Shown here piece after piece: positions 28,847 through 32,744 of a stretch of 32,744 bases of DNA; position 1 is the stretch's first letter; each line of letters starts with the position of its first letter. The notes under the pieces were generated by a model that was given only the letters and a program-made list of their open reading frames with translations, was not told the origin of the DNA and made no database searches. The position numbers and the translations under genes were made by a program. Source of the DNA: a virus; the IMG/VR virus record IMGVR_UViG_3300046330_000224, positions 1 to 32,744 of that record; one strand, given 5' to 3'.

Positions 28847-29998
28847 ATGAAACACTTAAGTAATTTAGATTTAACAGGTAACGAATTACAGAATGCTGTA
28901 ATACAACCACTTGGAACACCTCCTTCTGGAGCAAAAGAAGGTCAAATATATTTTGATTCAACAGTTGGAGATAAGAAATTATACTTCTATAATGGAACTC
29001 AATGGGTTGCTATTCAGGATACTGATAATTATGTTGATCAAATTGCTTTTGCTTCTGGAACAGGAATACTTACATTAGGTAGAACTGGAGAGTTGGCTGA
29101 TTTAACAGTTAGTTTAGATGGTAGGTATTTAACTGCTCACCCACCTGTATCGGCTGCATCATCTGTAAACAACTCAAATAGAACATATATACAAGACATT
29201 ACATTAGACTCGTTTGGTCATATTGTTGGTATTACATCAGCAACAGAGACTATGGAGGGTAAAATTTATAGTGTGTCTGTAGGTGCTGGTGGAGCAAACT
29301 CTGCTACTATAGTATTGTCAGATAACGAAGGAGGAACTGATACGGTTACTATTGCTGGTACTACTGGAGAGATTCAAGTTACTGAGAGTGGAGACCAAAT
29401 AAATATTGGACTCCCTGATGATGTAAATATTACTAATGATTTAGTTGTAGGTGGTAACTTAACAGTAAATGGTTCTGTTACAACTGTTAATACAGAAACT
29501 ATTTTACTGGCTGACAATATAATCACTTTAAATAGTAATGCAACTGGTAGTGCTACTCAAGACGCAGGTATTGAAGTGGAGAGAGGAGATGATCCAAACC
29601 GTCAATTAAGATGGAATGAAACTACTGATAGATGGGAGATACAAGCTAATGATGGTAACTTCTACGCTATTCAATATGTAACTGGAACTTCACCTGTACA
29701 AAGCGTTGCTTCAGCAGATAGTTCTGTAACTGTAACGAATACATCTGGAGATGTAGACTTGTCTGTTAATAATGCTAAATACTCTTACGCTTCGACTATT
29801 GGTAATGGTTCATCAACAAGTTATGTTGTAACTCATAATTTAGGTTCTAGAGATGTAGAGGTTCAATTGTTTGATTTGGTTTCTTATGAGACTGTTATAT
29901 CAGATGTTGTTAGAACAACCACAAATACAATTACTATATCATTTACAACTGCTCCAACAACTGGAAGCATTAGAGTATTAGTTAAGAAAATAGGATAA
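28847..29998 (+). CDS. phage tail fibre protein (383 aa)
   Basis: Beta-rich and threonine-rich. The N-terminus LSNLDLTGNELQNAVIQPLGTPPSGAKEGQIYFDSTVGDKKLYFYNGTQW is typical of fibre proteins, followed by repeats (GQIYFD, SVSVGAGGANSATIVLSDNEGG) and a DVNITNDLVVGGNLTVNGSVTTVNTETILLADNIITLN shaft-like segment. It ends in the VVTHNLGSRDVEVQLFD module shared with the preceding protein. Tail fibre function is inferred from composition and position. Confidence 0.75.
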   Translation: MKHLSNLDLTGNELQNAVIQPLGTPPSGAKEGQIYFDSTVGDKKLYFYNGTQWVAIQDTDNYVDQIAFASGTGILTLGRTGELADLTVSLDGRYLTAHPPVSAASSVNNSNRTYIQDITLDSFGHIVGITSATETMEGKIYSVSVGAGGANSATIVLSDNEGGTDTVTIAGTTGEIQVTESGDQINIGLPDDVNITNDLVVGGNLTVNGSVTTVNTETILLADNIITLNSNATGSATQDAGIEVERGDDPNRQLRWNETTDRWEIQANDGNFYAIQYVTGTSPVQSVASADSSVTVTNTSGDVDLSVNNAKYSYASTIGNGSSTSYVVTHNLGSRDVEVQLFDLVSYETVISDVVRTTTNTITISFTTAPTTGSIRVLVKKIG

Positions 29999-30010
29999 TA
30001 AAACCTCAAT

Positions 30011-32680
30011 ATGAGTCAAAAAATAAAAACATCTGTCGAGATAGATGGATCTTTAAGTGCATCTCAAATACAAAACGCCACTGTAGATACAGATAAATTT
30101 CTTGTATCCGATGCTGGCGTTGTTAAGTATAGAACAGGTTCTGAAATACTGTCTGACCTAGGAATAACAGTTGGAACAGCTAATCATGTACAGCATCCAG
30201 TAAAAGCAGGTGTAGCAATAAATAAAGGACAAGCAGTTTATGTAACAAATGCTGACGGTACAAACATGATTGTTGGTTTAGCTTCTAATAGTGCCGAAGC
30301 AACATCATCAAAAACTATGGGATTACTTAATGCTACAGTTTCTGCTAACGGTTTTGCAGATGTTATAACTGAAGGATTACTTTCTGGTTTAGATACAAGT
30401 ACAGCTTTGATTGGAAATCCAGTGTGGTTAGGTACAAATGGTAATCTTATATATGGATTAGCAAATAAACCATCAGCACCAAACCATTTAGTATTTATTG
30501 GTATTGTTACTAGAGTAAATGCTAATAATGGAGAGATATTTGTTAAAGTACAAAATGGATTTGAACTTGACGAATTACACGATGTAGATTTAAAAACTAC
30601 AACACCTATTAATGGACATCTATTAGGATTTAATGGAACATTATGGGTAAATAAAACAATAGCTGGTTGGTTAGGATATACACCACAAGCTCAACTTAAC
30701 GGAACTGGATTTGTAAAAGCATCAGGTACTACAATTACTTATGATAATACATCTTATTATCCATCATCTAATCCTAATGGATATATTTCTTCTTATACAG
30801 AAACAGACCCAACAGTACCTTCTTATGTAAAAAGTATAACCTCTACAGAAAAATCAAATTGGAACACTGCTTATGGATGGGGTAACCATGCTTTAGCAGG
30901 ATATGTTCCTCAATCAAGAACAATAACTATTAATGGAGTTGGTTATGATTTAAGTGCAAATAGAAGCTGGACGATAACTGCATCAGAAACTGATACGTTA
31001 GCTACTGTTGTAGCTAGAGGTAATACCGCTAACTCATCAATAGCAGTAAGAAACAGTATATCAATAAACAAATCAGACGGATCATCAGGAGGGCAATTGT
31101 CTTATGATAGTTCAATAAACCAGCTATACTTATGGAATAGTTTGAGTTCTGGTTATTTTAGCGTTTATACGAATAATGCTGAAAGATTAAACATATCGAG
31201 CGGAGGGGCTGTGACGGCAAATGTTGATATGAGATCTCCAATATTCTATGATTCAAATAATACAGGATATTATGTAGACCCATCCTCATATTCTAATTTA
31301 AATAATATAACGGCTTCATCTTTTGCAAATGAATCTAGCGGTTTAAGAGTAGTAAGCCCTGGAGGGGCAAGCTCTGCATCAGGATCATCATCAGTAACCG
31401 GAGCAATAAAGGTAACCTTGCCTACTTCGTGGACAAATACCATGATGAGGATGACTATAAAGGTTTATTTATATAGTACAAATCAAGCATTTGAAATTCA
31501 GTGTGGCGGATATAACTATGCCCCTGGCACTTCTTGGATTAATACATTTGCTCAAACAATATGCCCTCCAGGGTCAAGTTTAAATTTTAACGTAAGATTT
31601 GGCCACGATGGGACAAACTGTTGTATATATATAGGCGAGACTTCTTCAACTTGGGCTTATCCACAAGTGACTGTAACCGACTTCCAGGCAGGTTATAGCA
31701 ATTACGGTGCAGATACTTGGAACGATGGTTGGTCAATCAGTTTTGCCACAACATTTGGAACAATATCGACTACACAAAGTAATACGCAAATAGGAAGATT
31801 TACCGATATATTATATGATTATAACAATACAGGATATTATTTAGATCCTAGCTCTACAAGTAGTTTAAATTACATTGCTGGGAACAGAATTTATGCCGGT
31901 TCAGATGCTGGAGTTGACGGATCTATTTCTACAAATAACTGGTTTAGATCAGTTGGGGCGACAGGTTGGTATAATCAAACTTATTCTGGAGGTTGGTATA
32001 TGTCAGACTCTACTTATGTTAGAAGTTATAATGATGTAATTGTAATAACAAATAGTTCATTTAGGTCTCCAATATTTTACGATATAAACGATACTGCTTA
32101 TTACACAGATCCAGCTTCAACTAGTAATTTATATGGATTACAATTAACAGGTGCTTCAAATAAATATTTATATATTAACCCAGGCAACGGATATGAGGCG
32201 ATGGTTAGATATAATGGAGGCTCTGGGAATACTTGGTATGCTGGTAAAAGAACAACAGGGACTACTCAAGCCGGAACTGCTGACTTTCATTTTTATTCAG
32301 ATGCCGCCGGAGATACTGTTTTTGGTATTGGTGCTGACGGAACTATAAAAGCAAAAGGGGACGTTGTCGCTTATTCGTCATCAGATAAACAATTAAAAGA
32401 TAATATTTTACCAATAGAAAATGCTTTGGAAAAAGTTAAGAAAATTGGAGGTTATACTTTTGACTGGAATGACAACCAGGACATACATAAAGGTCATGAT
32501 GTTGGAGTTATTGCTCAGGAAATTGAAGCAGTTTTACCGGAAATCGTTATGACTAGAGATAACGGATTTAAAGCTGTAAAATATGAAAAAATTGTAGCTT
32601 TGCTTATTGAAGCAATAAAAGAACAACAAACTCAAATAGAGGAATTAAAAAAATTAGTAAACAAATTAACAAATAAATAA
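30011..32680 (+). CDS. phage tail fibre with C-terminal S74-type chaperone domain
   Basis: An 889-residue fibre. The N-terminal part (KIKTSVEIDGSLSASQIQNATVDTDKFLVSD) is shared with other fibres. Three DPSS-type repeats (FYDSNNTGYYVDPSS, LYDYNNTGYYLDPSS, FYDINDTAYYTDPAS) mark the shaft. The C-terminal ~100 residues are an S74 intramolecular chaperone: SSSDKQLKDNI (self-cleavage site near residue 789), VGVIAQEIEAVLPEIV and YEKIVALLIEAIKEQQ. After trimer assembly the chaperone would cut itself off. Likely receptor-binding. Confidence 0.9.
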   Translation: MSQKIKTSVEIDGSLSASQIQNATVDTDKFLVSDAGVVKYRTGSEILSDLGITVGTANHVQHPVKAGVAINKGQAVYVTNADGTNMIVGLASNSAEATSSKTMGLLNATVSANGFADVITEGLLSGLDTSTALIGNPVWLGTNGNLIYGLANKPSAPNHLVFIGIVTRVNANNGEIFVKVQNGFELDELHDVDLKTTTPINGHLLGFNGTLWVNKTIAGWLGYTPQAQLNGTGFVKASGTTITYDNTSYYPSSNPNGYISSYTETDPTVPSYVKSITSTEKSNWNTAYGWGNHALAGYVPQSRTITINGVGYDLSANRSWTITASETDTLATVVARGNTANSSIAVRNSISINKSDGSSGGQLSYDSSINQLYLWNSLSSGYFSVYTNNAERLNISSGGAVTANVDMRSPIFYDSNNTGYYVDPSSYSNLNNITASSFANESSGLRVVSPGGASSASGSSSVTGAIKVTLPTSWTNTMMRMTIKVYLYSTNQAFEIQCGGYNYAPGTSWINTFAQTICPPGSSLNFNVRFGHDGTNCCIYIGETSSTWAYPQVTVTDFQAGYSNYGADTWNDGWSISFATTFGTISTTQSNTQIGRFTDILYDYNNTGYYLDPSSTSSLNYIAGNRIYAGSDAGVDGSISTNNWFRSVGATGWYNQTYSGGWYMSDSTYVRSYNDVIVITNSSFRSPIFYDINDTAYYTDPASTSNLYGLQLTGASNKYLYINPGNGYEAMVRYNGGSGNTWYAGKRTTGTTQAGTADFHFYSDAAGDTVFGIGADGTIKAKGDVVAYSSSDKQLKDNILPIENALEKVKKIGGYTFDWNDNQDIHKGHDVGVIAQEIEAVLPEIVMTRDNGFKAVKYEKIVALLIEAIKEQQTQIEELKKLVNKLTNK

Positions 32681-32744
32681 TGGCGATCACTTACACATTT
32701 TTAACAGACGACACAATGAAGCTAGAAATGGCTCCGCAATTAAA
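32680..32744 (+). CDS. start of a further gene, cut by window edge
   Basis: ATG at 32680 overlaps the fibre gene stop by one base (TAATG) and the frame is open to the end: MAITYTFLTDDTMKLEMAPQ. Too short to assign, but the N-terminal style fits a tail or fibre-associated protein. Real by context. Confidence 0.55.
   Translation, partial: MAITYTFLTDDTMKLEMAPQL

Overview
The window looks like part of a lytic-type bacteriophage genome infecting a member of the Bacteroidota (a Flavobacterium-like host is plausible; this is inference). Support: dense short overlapping genes; phage replication, recombination and nucleotide genes; a tail fibre with an S74-type C-terminal chaperone; promoters of the Bacteroidota form (TTG/TTTG, 18-22 bp, TAnnTTTG); A-rich leaders instead of clear Shine-Dalgarno sites; and an AT-rich base composition. 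No integrase, terminase, portal or capsid gene is recognisable here.

Layout. (1) About 1-20 kb is read leftward. From right to left it holds: small membrane and coiled-coil proteins; an M20-type peptidase fused to a zinc ribbon; a large conserved unknown protein; a paralogous pair of unknown proteins; an ERF-type annealing protein; an SPFH lipoprotein; a YqaJ-type exonuclease; an SSB-like protein; a winged-helix replication initiator; ThyX; a primase-helicase with a BT4734/VirE-like N-terminus; a DNA cytosine methyltransferase; two metallophosphoesterases; and a protein resembling the DnaA DNA-binding domain, cut by the left edge. This is the DNA metabolism arm: initiator, primase-helicase and SSB replicate; exonuclease and ERF protein recombine; ThyX and the methyltransferase supply and mark the DNA. 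(2) About 20.0-22.05 kb is mostly non-coding apart from one 216-codon gene. It contains a highly structured RNA candidate with tmRNA-like parts and the point where transcription diverges. (3) About 22.05-25.6 kb is read rightward: a RepL-like winged-helix protein, small genes, then phage GroEL and GroES in the order EL-ES, closed by a strong terminator. (4) A leftward winged-helix gene at 25.6-26.2 kb is followed by a rightward run of seven small lysine-rich basic proteins and then three tail-fibre genes; the last ends in an S74 intramolecular chaperone. One further gene is cut by the right edge.

Three sequence patterns are not explained by the genes. First, a 10-base word, ATGATTGTGA, occurs at least eight times, all in one orientation and only within 6.0-20.1 kb. 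Second, a ~55-base iteron element occurs three times, once inside the replication initiator gene and twice in AT-rich gaps; it is a good candidate origin or initiator-binding site. Third, the 20.01-20.30 kb RNA candidate combines a perfect tRNA T-arm, a textbook H-type pseudoknot, a long-range helix and a short tag-like reading frame.
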